A DNA stretch of 64,000 bases from Salvia splendens (taxonomy: Eukaryota; Streptophyta; Magnoliopsida; Lamiales; Lamiaceae), in assembly GCF_004379255.2 (NCBI RefSeq), contig NC_056045.1, positions 10,505,593 to 10,569,592 on the forward strand. The letters run 5' to 3'. The notes under the pieces are model-generated. The model was not told where the DNA came from, ran no database searches, and saw only the letters and a program-made list of their open reading frames with translations. Below, one piece after another: positions 35,976 through 46,873 of this stretch. A program made the translations under genes and the position numbers. Position 1 is the stretch's first letter; every line of letters begins with the position of its first letter.

Positions 35976-36320
35976 CTCCATCCGCCCCACAATAAGAGTC
36001 ATATTTCACTTTTATCACAAATAGTAAGTAGGTCTCACATTCCACTAACCCATTTCACTCACATTCTATTATAAAACCAATATAAAAAAGACAAAAGTTT
36101 CATTTTGGTCCTTAACATATTGCGATTTTATGATTTTGGTCCAAAACATTATCTTTTGAATTCTTCGGTCCCTCACAAATAAAAACGGGTCACATTTGGT
36201 CCGAATTTGACGGAACTGTTAAAATTTGACGGTCAACGGTTGTTTAAGTTATTTTGACTGGATTATGAATTTAAATAAGAATATTTACTTTTTTTTCTTA
36301 TTTTTTAAGAACAAATTATC

Positions 36321-36791
36321 TCAATCCCTCAACATTCTCTTCTCTGCCTGAGCTCGAGTTCCCGCAGCGTCGTGGATGTGAACAGCGCGGCAGGAAGCCT
36401 CTGAGTTAAACGCCGTGATCGACGGCGTATAGCTCACATTCCTCCACGAATATTCGAGGTCACGGTAGGCGCGGAGTCCCTCAGGGTTAATTGCGGTGTC
36501 GAATGAGAGGTGGAAGTCGTGGACGGTGGATGCGGCGTTTCGGTGAGAGAGGAAGCGGGACAGCAAGTAAGAGAAGCGGAGGAGAGTGAAATCTTCGATG
36601 GCTTTGTCATTTTTCAAGTGACAGAGGATGTCATAGAAACGGCGATACAAAGCTCTGTTGTTTTCGGCATTAGTTAAGGTGACGCGGCTGTGGGAGGCGG
36701 CGTTGCTGAGGTGGAAAATTGGAGAGATGGATGTGTGAGCTGCGGAGGATGAGAGATGCAGCGGTGGTGTTTCTGGTGGAAGAGAGGCCAT
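36321..36791 (-). CDS. Captured gene fragment in the Pack-MULE, 156 codons, unknown
   Basis: Open from ATG (MASLPPETPPLHL) to a stop at 36321. The Ser/Pro-rich start is followed by a helical-looking part (RALYRRFYDILCHLKNDK, FTLLRFSYLLSRFLSH, GLRAYRDLEYSW) with normal amino-acid use, unlike the surrounding AT-rich DNA. I do not recognise the family. It could be the first exon of a host gene, and the last ~30 residues may be read-through intron or MULE sequence. Whether it is expressed is unknown. Confidence 0.45.
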   Translation of the reverse strand: MASLPPETPPLHLSSSAAHTSISPIFHLSNAASHSRVTLTNAENNRALYRRFYDILCHLKNDKAIEDFTLLRFSYLLSRFLSHRNAASTVHDFHLSFDTAINPEGLRAYRDLEYSWRNVSYTPSITAFNSEASCRAVHIHDAAGTRAQAEKRMLRD

Positions 36792-36889
36792 AGGAGAAAG
36801 CCATGGATTGAGACGAGAGAGAGGGAAAATCTTTTGGTGGGTGGCTTTAATAATTCATTCAAGATTGATTAATGGGAGATAGATAGGGA

Positions 36890-37065
36890 TTCGATCCCAC
36901 GCACTGCGGATTCCGAAGCCGCTGCCGCCGCTGCGGTCGTCGTCTCAGTCTTCATCCGCCTCTCTTTTTGATTCAGCTGACCGGGCATTGGCGGAGACTT
37001 CCAACATTCCGCCTCTATCACCGCCTCTGGCGAAATCCAAGGTGGCTGCGCCTCCTTGGACCCTA
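36890..37065 (+). pseudogene. Second captured fragment in the Pack-MULE
   Basis: Plus-strand frame open for about 55 codons without ATG: IPKPLPPLRSSSQSSSASLF, then DSADRALAETSNIPPLSPPL and a stop after the MULE repeat begins. GC-rich and Ser/Pro-rich, possibly a transit-peptide or linker exon. Source unknown. Confidence 0.4.
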
Positions 37066-37363
37066 ATTTTTTAGGTTTAGGTTAATTAGAGTATTAGACA
37101 TTAATAAAATATATTTATTAAGTTAATCCGGTCAAAATAACTTAAACAACCATTGACCGTCAAATTTTAACAGTTCTGTCAAATTTGGATCAAATGTGAC
37201 CCATTTTTATTTGTGAGGGACCGAATAATTCAAAAGATAATGTTTTGGACCAAAATCGTAAAATCGTAATATTTGAAGGACCAAAATGGGCCATTAATCT
37301 ATAAAAAAATAGATTGCATATTTTACTTACTTTTTTAACTCACTATTCTGTACATTTTCTTAA

Positions 37364-38194
37364 GAGTAAGGGTCAAATATAGTCCTAAACATATAGCTCT
37401 TTTACGATTTTGATCCTAGTCATTACGTTTTGAATTATTACATCCAACACATTTGAACTCGGGCCGAAATCAGTCCATTTTGGACGGCTCCGTCTAAAAG
37501 TAACGGCCAACGGCTGTTAAACCGATTTTGACCAAATTAAGCATTTTTATTAGATTTTTAAATTATTTTTAAAATAAAAATTATTATTCTAAAAAAAATT
37601 AAATTAAAAAAGAAAAATCTTTCTCCAAACAAATCCATTAAAATTTGTCGTTCGAATTAAACACGAACAAAAATTACCGCCGCTCAAATAGCATATTAAA
37701 CAACATAATCAATGTGCATTACAACTCCAAAAACTGCAACCATTGACAACAAAATTAGGTTTCAAATTAAACAATAATCCTACTCTGGAGGCGGCGGCAG
37801 GTTAAAATCGAACATTGGTTTAGCGTGGCCTCCGTCGACAGAGCTCTCGCCGCTACTCTCGCCGTTGCCGGAATTCCTGTTAGAGTTCGCGGCTTTTCCA
37901 GCGAGTTTCGGTGAGTGTTTTGTGTGGTGGGAAGACTTAGAGTGAGAAAGTGGGGTGGAGAAAAATTTTGATTTTTTTATTTTAATTTTTTTGAATAATA
38001 ATTTTTATTTTTGAAATAATTAAAAAATATAATAAAAATGCTTAATTTGGTCAAAATCGGTTTAACATCCGTTGACCGTTACTTTTAGACAGAGCCGTCC
38101 AAAATGGACCGATTACAATCTGAGTTCAAATGTGTGGGAATTCAATTCAAAACATAATATATAGGATCAAAATTATAAAATATTTAACCCTTAT
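37364..38194. mobile_element. Second MULE, 831 bp
   Basis: Long inverted repeats of about 250 bp (GTAAGGGTCAAATATAG at left; complement TAAGGGTTAAATATTT at right; shared TTTTGGACGGCTC, AAACCGATTTTGACC). The 9-bp flanks are TTTTCTTAA (37355-37363) and TTTTTTTAA (38195-38203), one mismatch. The centre has a short coding-like minus-strand piece (about 37784-37940). No transposase. Confidence 0.8.
37784..37940 (-). pseudogene. Captured C-terminal coding piece with EAR-like motif
   Basis: The minus strand reads HHTKHSPKLAGKAANSN, a Ser/Gly/Asn-rich linker, then AKPMFDFNLPPPPE and a stop. The F-D-F-N-L-P-P ending resembles the EAR repression motif at the C-terminus of plant ERF and zinc-finger repressors. 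No DNA-binding domain is present, so it is a captured 3' fragment at most. Confidence 0.4.
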
Positions 38195-38245
38195 TTTTTT
38201 TAAACAATTTATGCTCATATCAAAGGTGAATCCTACATAGAATAA

Positions 38246-39192
38246 TAGAAAAGGAAAAAGTGTTAGATTCAATTCAATTATAGTACACCTTACCGACTAA
38301 AGAACAATACAATGCGATGCCCAAATAACAGTAGTACACTTCCTATTTAATAACACGTGCAACAGATGTGTTGTACAATTGGTCGGTATGCTATAGCTGT
38401 ACAATATCTCTAAATACCCGACTTTCCATTAATGGAAATTAATGAATAAATATACATCAAAATAGTTAGATAAACAATTACTCCACATAAATTGAGTTTT
38501 AGCGATTCTTGTATCTGGTAACTATTTTCCCAATTTAAATATTCGTTTCAACTAGAGCTTTTATAAAAATATTTGATTCAACTTATCACATTTTTCTAAA
38601 TGTACAGCATAGCGTTTTATAGAATCTTAAACATCATATATATCCAAAGTGGGCGGCAGCAATGGAGCACCAAAAATTAATCGTGAGCAAAGTGGAACCA
38701 TTTAATTAATACACACATTTCAACGATCCAATTTTCAAATATCTATTTCCCCGTCACAACTATTCCTTGCCAACTAACAATGCAATAATTATAAAATACT
38801 CCCTCCGTCCCGCACTACTCGCACTTATTTCCTTTTTGGGCATCCCAAGTTACTTGCACTCTTTCCATTTTTAGTAAAAAATTTCACCTACAGCCGTCAT
38901 TTTTGACTTTCCTATACACTCATTCCTTAATCTCCGAGCCGAAAAGGAAATGAGCGAGTAGCCCGGGACGGAGGGAGTACTATAATATACTAAGCCATCT
39001 TCTCCACAGATTTCGGTGTTAGATCATGTCACATTTTTTTTAATTTTACTAGTATGTACTTTTTATATTTTAATAACTGTTGCTCGTTTTATTAAATGGT
39101 CCTATGAAAAGTTGTTCATTTCAACTGTAAAAGTTATTTTTATCGTTAGTCAACCATGTTACTTCTTTCGAAACGAATCACAATGCTAATAA
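38246..39192. other. Intergenic, one MITE
   Basis: AT-rich without coding signal apart from the MITE at 38799-38977. Confidence 0.5.
38799..38977. mobile_element. Stowaway-like MITE, 179 bp
   Basis: Good inverted ends CTCCCTCCGTCCCG and CGGGACGGAGGGAG between TA dinucleotides (38797-38798, 38978-38979). The clean ends suggest a young copy. Confidence 0.88.
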
Positions 39193-39462
39193 GAGCATCT
39201 CTAATGGCGGCGAGCGTGCCGGCGCTCGCCGGTCCGCTCGCCGAACTATTAGAACCTGCGAGCGCCATTTCGGCGAAAAAATCGGCTAGCGCTCGCCGGT
39301 CCGCTCGCCGTCATTGCAGGTTCAGGACCGGCGAGCTTTCGGCGAGCGAATTTAATTTTTTTTTAAAATTTTCGAGCGATTTGCACATCATTTTCATTCA
39401 CACCACTTGTTTTAACAAATACTCTCTCTATCTTAATTTCTGTACAAGATCAATAACGCGAA

Positions 39463-42400
39463 ATGGAGAACAACAACGAAGGTACTCCAGTGACGAGCGG
39501 GTCTCAAATTCCCCCGGTACCAATGGGAGGTGTATGAGGTCCGATGTCCGGGTACTACAACATGTACCCGTGGCAGCAGATGATGCCCGGGATGGCACCC
39601 GGGGGGAGTATGCCGGGGGGTTTACCGGCTATGCCGGGATGCAGATGATGTCGAGAGGGGTACCGGCGACGCAGGGGACGCCGGGGGGGGGGGGGGGGGG
39701 AACGTCTATCACCCCAGTTTTAATTTTTCGACTGATTCTTCGCACACATCGACCCCAACGGAGGCGCAGTTCACGCAATATGAAACTTTCTCCTTAGAGG
39801 AGTTGGGGTTTGATCTTCTCGGTGTTCCGGAAACTCCCGTTCAAACAGGGGGAGTAGGGCAGGGTCGGGGCCCCGCAAAGAAGAAGGGCAAGGGGAAGGA
39901 CAAGAGGGTCGGCCAGTCGTCGCAGTCGGTTGAGGACGACCCCTCGGTGCCGAGGAAGTGGACGGACGCGGAGAACGTTGCGCTTTCCAAGGCGTGGGTG
40001 AGTGTCTGTGATGATCTGTAATGCCCTAAAATCCACCTTAGACGGAAAAGTGAATTTCTGGTGTTGTAAATCGCCGAAATTAGGGTTTTCAGCGAATAAA
40101 TCATGGAGTACTGAAATATAAGTCTTAAATAAGTGTAATGTGAGTACGATTGAGCAAGAAATTAGAATTAAATCGGTGCCCGTATAGGAAACGCGATAGA
40201 AGAGCATAATGGTCTTTCTAAATTAATTAAACTAATCTAATGTCCTATATAAAAAGTGACGTTTTTTTAAAGTATATTAGGCATGAGATGAATTCATTTT
40301 TTTTAAGTGTGAAACATAGAGAGAATTCTAGAGAAATTGTATAACATGTGGCTTAATAGAAAGGTGCCAAATGGCAAAACTATTTCCATACATTGCAATA
40401 ATTGATGAAGACTAAATTAAATACCAAAAACTATCTTCTTCTTCCTATTTTTCTAAGAAAAACCGTCCACCATGGGAGAGGAAAAAGCGTGAGGTTCTCA
40501 AATAAGTCTCACCCCGATTTTTTGTCAAACCGTCGATTTAATCGTGTAAACGTTATGAAATCAAGTAAGGTCTTTCTTCCTATACTATTTTTATAACATG
40601 AAATTCAATTCATATCTAGGTTAAAAATCTGAAAATTTCGAGCTCCATAGGTGTTGATGGATACATGGATTTATGTTTGATTAATTGTTGAATACGTAGT
40701 GTATGGACGTCGTATGCCACGTTTTGATGGGTAATTTCAAAGTAAAATTGCCATGGTATGAACTTGATGTTGAGACTGAAAATATACCTTAGGGTTTATG
40801 ATTTGGTGGTTATATGTTCATGATAGATGAAATAAATGATTTAAGAGTTGAGTTAACATGAATTGAAATAGAATTTGTTCAACAAGGTTTAATCCCCTGT
40901 TTTTCAGTGACCTGATCCGAATTGTTTGGCATGAGCATAATAGTGGAAACTTTGGTGTAACAATTTCTATAATAATTATGATGCGTCTAGAGGATTCCTG
41001 AATTTTATGGAGAATTTAGGAGTTCGTTTACTATGTGTATAAATTGTTATAACAACACAGCTACGAACTGTCAAAATTCTGGTACTTTGTCATGTTTTGG
41101 TATGTGTTATCCGAAATATTCAGGGAATTTAAGGTTGATGAAAACTTGACTGCATACTTTCTAAATTAACTATAAGGTGTTTAGTTGTTCTCTAATTTTG
41201 TGATTTATTAAATAGTACAAATACTATTTATAAAAATTGTGTAGAAACTATTGCCAGAAACTGCTAGATTTTGGTAGTCTGTGGTGAAAGGAGAATATCT
41301 CTCGACCCATTAGGAATTTTCGAGTGAATCTTGTTGCTTTGTAAACTAGACTTCCAAGGGTATTTGAAAATACTAGGTTGCGCCTCTAAAGCCTTTTAAA
41401 TGATTACATAACTTTAACGAGAAAACAGTCCAATGTAGTGGATATATTAAAAGTAAATTGGTAGATCATGGAATTACTTTCATCTTGGATATTAGATGAG
41501 GATAAAGGGGAGAATTTAGCTTATAGTAATATTATTTCTCGATAAATTAATTTGTGTTATAATTCTATGAGGTAGCTACACCCAAATGTAGCAAATGAAA
41601 GGAAAAAAGGATCGGCGAAAGAAGAAATGTCGAATGGAAAGGTTTGGAAATAACGTCATCCAGGTAGCATGCTCAACACTTAAATGGCCTAATTCTCTTA
41701 CGTGTTTTTCCATGATTATTACGTGACTTATTGTCTTCATAATTTATGATTAATTATGTGATTAAATATTCTTGAAGTAAAATATAAGAATATGATGGAT
41801 TGTTGATTGATTTGATAATGAAATATGTGAAAAGAGTATACGTTGTGGAGATGGAAATAAATGTGATTAAATGTGATGATATCTGATCTATCTATCTGTG
41901 ATGAGGTCTGATTTGTCTGTATGTGTTGATATATTATTATCTTAGTAGATTATGAGTAATTTATGTGATAAAAGATTTATGAAGTAAAACATTAGAATAT
42001 GATGAATTATTGAATGAGTTGGCATTGAGATGTGAAAAGGGAAGAATATGGTTGTAACTGTAGGTAATGTGGAAATGAGCATTAGGAGGATATGATAAAT
42101 GATATATGATGATGAGATGTATACAAATATGATTAAATGTGATGATGCTTGATCTATCTATCTATCTGTGATGAGGTATGATCTGTCTGTGTTGTTGGGA
42201 ATCTGGTATGGTTTTGAGAATGTCGGAATTTAATCTATAAATTCGATATGATATGGTGTGAAAATAAGTTGTTGAGTGTGCTACAGGTTAATTGGATCGG
42301 GGATTCCTTTGAATATTTCTTTCGTTTCTTTGCCAGCACTGCATCCTCGGTGGGTCACTGGTCACTGCTTGCGGCGTTTGTGTCCATTTCTGTTAGATGT

Positions 42401-43200
42401 GGCATGTATAGTATTTGAATATTTGTAATAGCTTCCGTTGTGTTTGTAAATAGTGTTGGAACTTTTGCTAATAGTTTAATGAATTAAGTTTGGTTTTTAA
42501 TTGACCATAATTTATGGCACCGTAATTGTGACATTTCCTATTCGACCGTTCGCCGATCGTATAGGGGGTGTTACATGATTCTCTAACTTCGAACAATCAG
42601 AGGATCGTCAACATGTGGGCTAAAATTGCTGCAGCCTACATGAGATTTTCGGGCTTGTACGCCAACGCCCTCCGCATGGAGAGCAGTGGCCAAACGGAGG
42701 ATGACTGTAGGAGGATAGCGGAGAAAGTCTTCCCCCAACCCGGGTTGTATAAGGAGTTCACCTACTGGAACTGCTACGAGGTGCTGAACGACTCGGAGAA
42801 GTTCCGGGCAGGTGTCAACGCTGGCTGGCCGAAGAAGCAACGACTGAACTATACCGGTTATTACAGCGGCAGCAGCGGCGGTTCCCACGACCTCCCCGAG
42901 GATGCGGAGGAGCTCTCGTCCCTGCCATCGTTCGCTCGCCAAACTCGCCCGGTTGGTCAAAGGCGGGCGCAACAGGAGGCGCCGGGGGTCCCAGGAGGTA
43001 CAGTCGGCATCCCCCCTTGGCCAGTCGACAGAGGATCTCAAATTCTTCGTGCGTCAACAAATGCGCGCTCAGATGGCCAAGACGTTAGCCGAATGGCGGA
43101 CGGCGACGGTGACGGTGGCGAGGGGGCGACGGAGACGAGGAGTGAGGCGGAGGTCGTGTTTTTTTTAAATAATGTATTTTTTTATGTAAATTTTTTTTAA
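39463..43200 (+). pseudogene. Harbinger ORF1 (SANT/Myb-like), interrupted by a solo LTR
   Basis: The first part starts MENNNEGTPVTSG near 39463, is Met/Gly/Pro-rich, and has an early TGA (after PMGGV) and a shift at a run of G (39683-39701). Further on RKWTDAENVALSKAWVSVCDD begins the SANT-like domain. The LTR cuts it there. The rest resumes at 42576: SLTSNNQRIVNMWAKIAAAY, YWNCYEVLNDSEKFRAG, then a Gln/Arg/Gly-rich tail. PIF/Harbinger ORF1 proteins bind DNA and help the transposase enter the nucleus; this copy is broken several ways. Confidence 0.8.
40017..42575 (-). repeat. Chromovirus-like solo LTR, 2559 bp, inside Harbinger ORF1
   Basis: On the minus strand it begins TGTAACACCCCCTATACGA and ends GGGCATTACA. 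The flanks are TGATC (40012-40016) and TGATT (42576-42580), a 5-bp duplication with one change, and joining them restores the ORF1 frame through the Asp-Asp-Ser codons. No primer site or coding sequence. The TGTAACACCC start and the length fit Tekay/Del chromoviruses; this class call is from memory. Confidence 0.82.
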
Positions 43201-43686
43201 ATTAATGTATTTTTTTTATTGTACTTTTTTTTAATTTAAATATTATTATTGAATTTTTCCGTATCTGTGTCGTACATTTAATTCCGTATTTTGTGTAATT
43301 GTCAATTATTTGTTTTATATAATTAGGGGTGATGTGGTTGGGATATTGCTGGGCTATTTGCTTGCCCTGATGATGTGGCAGGAGGATTTTTAATGCTGGT
43401 GATATGACCGGAGGAGTTTGTGGCTGGGCTATTGCTGGACGAAAGCCACTGAAGATGCCCTAACATGTACAAAGTTACATTCATTAAAACACGGGAGTGT
43501 TAAATTCATTTTGTCACTAAAAGATAGAGTTAAGAAGCTACATACCTTAACTGCGGATATATTAACTTTGAAACCAAATATTATCACCATTAAGAACTAG
43601 GAATTTACAAAATCAATATATAAAAGACACCTAGTATCCAATATGTACTAAATTTGGTTCTTACTCTCAAAATTTTCTCATCTAAT

Positions 43687-43950
43687 CTCTCCGTTCTGAC
43701 TAAGATAACACATTTCTTAGCCGGCACGAGATTTTAGGAGTTATTGGTTAAAGTGTTTAATTGAAGTGAGAAAATGTGAGTGTAAGTATTAAAATAGAGA
43801 GAGAGAGAAATATGAATATTTTAATAGGAATGAGAAAAAATGATTGGGTGTATTAATTAGAGAGAGAAAGTTTCCAAAAAATTAAATGCGTCATCTTAGT
43901 TGAGACAAACTAAAAAGAAAAACGTGACATCTTAAGCGGGACATGGAGAG
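43687..43950. mobile_element. Stowaway-like MITE
   Basis: Ends are CTCTCCGTTCTGACTAAGAT and GCGGGACATGGAGAG. The interior has the family phrase GGCACGAGATTTTAGGAG. TA at right. Confidence 0.6.
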
Positions 43951-44690
43951 TAGTATCTTTTTCAATATCCTTTTTTTTTATGTATGTTACGTGATCGAGA
44001 CATCGGCATCAATATCATCAGATGAATGAAGCTACGAAGATTGTCAAGACTTAATTTAGGCCAAGACGCTTCGATGATTGAGTTTGAGCTTTTTTTGTTA
44101 CTCAAGTAATTTTAAAACTGTAAATTGTTTTATTTTATTTGTTAGCTACTGAGTAACTTTCTTTTCAAATTTTTTCCCTTCATATCGTTTCTTAAACCGG
44201 TAGGATTAGTAATTCTCTTATTATAGATAGTAATGCAATTAATGCGATTAAAAAAAACATCAGAGATCATTTTTGTGCAAAATGGAAAGATTAGGTACCA
44301 TTAAAATTTTTTGAGTTCCTGTAATATTTAGAAAATCCTAGTATACTCTATCGCTTGGCTCCTTCCTGCTGGATTCTTTCTACTATCAACTAATTGAGTT
44401 ATTCTTACAACTTAGTAAAGTTACTATAACAATTGGTAAATCCATGGATAAATTCTGGATAGTCACATGATGTCGTTCAGAGAGTTCTCTTTTCCTTCAA
44501 ACCTATTCAACATGGTGATCGCTTGAGATCAAATTACTATAAGCACAAAGGTATTGTAAATAATGCATTAACTTTGTCGAATTGTAACAGTAACTCAAAA
44601 TTGGGCTAACAAAGAATGACTCCAATAATGAGATGAGCGACAGAGACATACATAGTAGGATTTTCTTAAAGTTATACTATTTCCTCCGTC

Positions 44691-44932
44691 TTCCCTGACA
44701 CGTTTTGTTATTTTGGATTGTACGTTATTTACATGCTTATTTACTTTTTTATTTCATTTAAGTAAATACACCACATACACGTTTAACTTATTACACTCAC
44801 ATTGTACTATAAAATTAATATATAGAATTGAGATTAGCATTCCACTATCTTTTCACTAATTTTCTTCGTACAATCAATTTTTTAAAAACTTGTGCCAAGT
44901 TAAAATGTCTTTTAAATGGCGGAGAAATAAAG
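44691..44932. mobile_element. Degraded Stowaway-like MITE
   Basis: Left TTCCTCCGTCTTCCCTGACA, right GGCGGAGAAATAAA with TA. The interior phrase TATAAAATTAATATATA is common to other MITEs here. Confidence 0.5.
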
Positions 44933-45254
44933 TATCTTACTTCCTTTGTCAGAGCAACCACAATGGTCTAGGACCTCCCATAGTCCTTACATAGCCTTCT
45001 CATTGCCACATCATCCAGCACTAAAATCCTCCTGCCACATCATCTGGACATGCAACTGGACATCAAATAGCTCTCACATAGCCTATCCACGTCACTAATA
45101 ACAATTATATAAATTTAATTTACAATTGTAGCAACATGCGGAATTTAATTTACGAGATAAATACAGGAAAATTGAATACTACTATTAAAATTTCAAAAAG
45201 TACAATAATTTTTAAAAAATACATTTAAAAAAATTACATAAATTTAAATAAAAA

Positions 45255-46548
45255 CTAATGCCTTCCAATCCTCAGCGCCCACAACTCTTCAATTAAATCC
45301 TTTTGGAGTCGAATATGAGCCTCCGTCTGACGCATGTCGGCAAGTGCTTGGAGGAGGGCTTCTTCATCGTGAGGTACCCCACCTCGTACGTTGGCGGCGG
45401 CGACGCCGTGTCTTGGACCGGCTTCATCATCGTCATTGGCCCAATCAGTCAGTTGTACACCTTCATCTTCGACAATCATGTTGTGCATGATAATACATGC
45501 GTACATTATATCAGCAATGCAGTCGACATGCCACAAACGCGTTGGTCCCTTAACTGCAGCCCATCGCGCCTGACTCCTACCGCGTCTCAAAGTAGGCCTT
45601 CTTCGCATCTGATGCGCACCGGATCGTCTTCACAAAGACGGGCCACCTAGGGTATATCCCATCCGCCAAGTAGTAGCCCATATCATGCTGGTTGCCGTCG
45701 GCGACAAAACTGATGGCCGGACCGACGCCCTGGCACTGCTGGTTGAAAAGGGGCGACGAGTTGAGGACGTTTAGGTCGTTGTTCGAACCGGCTATCCCAA
45801 AATACGCATGCCAAATACACAGCCGGTAATCAGCTACGGCCTCGAGGATCATCGTGGGATTCTTTCCCTTGTAGCCGGTCGTGTAGAACTCCTTCCAGGC
45901 AGCGGGACAGTTCTTCCACTCCCAATGCATACAATCTATGCTGCCTAACATTCCCGGGAACCCATGCTGCTCCCCGTGCATCCGCAGCAGATCCTGGCAA
46001 TCTTCGGGGGTAGGCTTTCGGAGATACTGATCACCGAATACTTCAATCACGCCCTGACAGAAATACTTCATACATTCGAGGGCAGACGTCTCACCGATGT
46101 GGAGGTATTCGTCCCACATGTCTGTCGAAGTGCCGTAGGCCAACTGCCTGATTGCCGCAGTGCACTTTTGAATAGGGGTGTGGCCGGGTTTGCCAGCCGC
46201 ATCGTGCCTGAAGCGGAAATACAGATATCTCTGCTCCAAACCGTTAACAATACGCATAAACAAGTCCCGCCTCATCCTAAAACGACGCCTGAAATGGTTG
46301 GCGTTAAAACGTGGCTCCTCTGCGAAGTAATCTGTGAACAGGCGCTGATGTGCAACTACATGATCACGATCAACCACTTGTCGACGGTGGACAACTGGTC
46401 GTGGGCGAGGTACCGGCGGCTGCATATAACTCTGCATCCGTCGATCAACCTCACGACTCATATAGGCATCTAGCTCTTCGTTCAGCATACGCTCGTACTC
46501 ATCAGCATCCCCATCACTACCACCACCACTACCACTGGCATTACTCAT
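45255..46548 (-). pseudogene. Harbinger transposase (DDE), internal deletion and frameshift
   Basis: Open for 323 codons from 46548 (MSNASGSGGGSDGDADEYER). The N-terminal part has FTDYFAEEPRFNANHFRRRF; the DDE_4/HARBI1-like core has GMLGSIDCMHWEWKNCP (first Asp), then GSNNDLNVLNSS (second Asp) and YYLADGIYPRW. After KAYFETR the frame stops. The other frame continues with QARWAAVKGPTRLWHV, IMYACIIMHNMIVEDE and a C-terminus ending at 45255. About 10-15 codons are missing between the two, exactly where the family has E-R-A-F-G with the third catalytic Glu. The enzyme would be inactive. Confidence 0.88.
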
Positions 46549-46632
46549 TTCTTAAATTGATCTTGTACAGAAAGAAAGATAGAGAGAGTACTCGTTAAAA
46601 CAAGTGGTGCGAATGAAAATGACGTCCAAAGC

Positions 46633-46645
46633 GCGTATATATAGT
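46633..46645 (-). promoter_or_regulatory. TATA box of the Harbinger transposase
   Basis: The minus strand reads CACTATATATACGCG about 90 bases upstream of the transposase ATG. Confidence 0.6.
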
Positions 46646-46873
46646 GTTTTCGAAAAAAAAAATTAAATTCTGACGCCGGTCTGACGCCGATTCGGGGCCT
46701 ACAATGGCGCCGTGAGGATCGGCGTTAGAACCGGCGTCACCACACGAATTGGCATGGGTACGCCGAAATTGACGCCGATTTCGCCGACGCCGGTCGCAAT
46801 GATTCGGCGTCAGAACCGGCGTTGGCGAAAAATCGGCGTCGCGGTTTAGACGCCTCCATTGCTGATGCTCTCA

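Larger units (their letters stand above)
36090..37299. mobile_element. Pack-MULE-like element, 1210 bp
   Basis: An exact 9-bp duplication TATAAAAAA (36081-36089, 37300-37308) flanks inverted repeats of about 170-200 bp (CATTTTGGTCC, CAAAACATTATCTTTTGAAT, GACGGTCAA near both ends). The interior is GC-richer and carries two coding-like pieces in opposite orientation (36321-36791 minus, about 36890-37065 plus). No transposase. These traits fit a Mutator-like element that captured host gene fragments. Confidence 0.88.
35976..38245. mobile_element. Stowaway-like MITE split by two MULEs
   Basis: Starts CTCCATCCGCCCCACAATAA after TA. Its text resumes after the first MULE (37300-37363: ACTTTTTTAACTCACTATTC) and again after the second (38195-38245), in the order seen in intact MITEs of this type. 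The right end has decayed, so 38245 is approximate. Confidence 0.55.
39193..43460 (+). mobile_element. PIF/Harbinger element carrying ORF1 only (split by a solo LTR)
   Basis: Ends are GAGCATCTCTAATGG and, complemented, GGGCATCTTCAGTGG, flanked by TAA (39190-39192, 43461-43463). GC-rich subterminal DNA repeats GGCGAGC/GCTCGCC words, followed by a leader also found before the transposase at 46548, then ORF1 (39463 on). Removing the solo LTR (40017-42575) leaves 1.7 kb. No transposase domain is present. The trailer (43200-43460) matches that of the transposase element at 44952. Confidence 0.88.
43464..44951. other. Intergenic with two MITE-like pieces
   Basis: Between two Harbinger elements; AT-rich and non-coding. 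MITE-like segments at 43687-43950 and 44691-44932. Confidence 0.5.
44952..46870 (-). mobile_element. PIF/Harbinger element carrying transposase only, 1919 bp
   Basis: Ends are GAGCAACCACAATGG (left) and complement GAGCATCAGCAATGG (right), flanked by TCA (44949-44951, 46871-46873). Orientation is right to left: GC-rich subterminal DNA (46660-46865) with repeated GGCGTC/GACGCC words, TATA box near 46635-46645, leader, transposase, AT-rich trailer. Leader and trailer match those of the ORF1 element at 39193-43460. No ORF1 is present. Confidence 0.9.
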
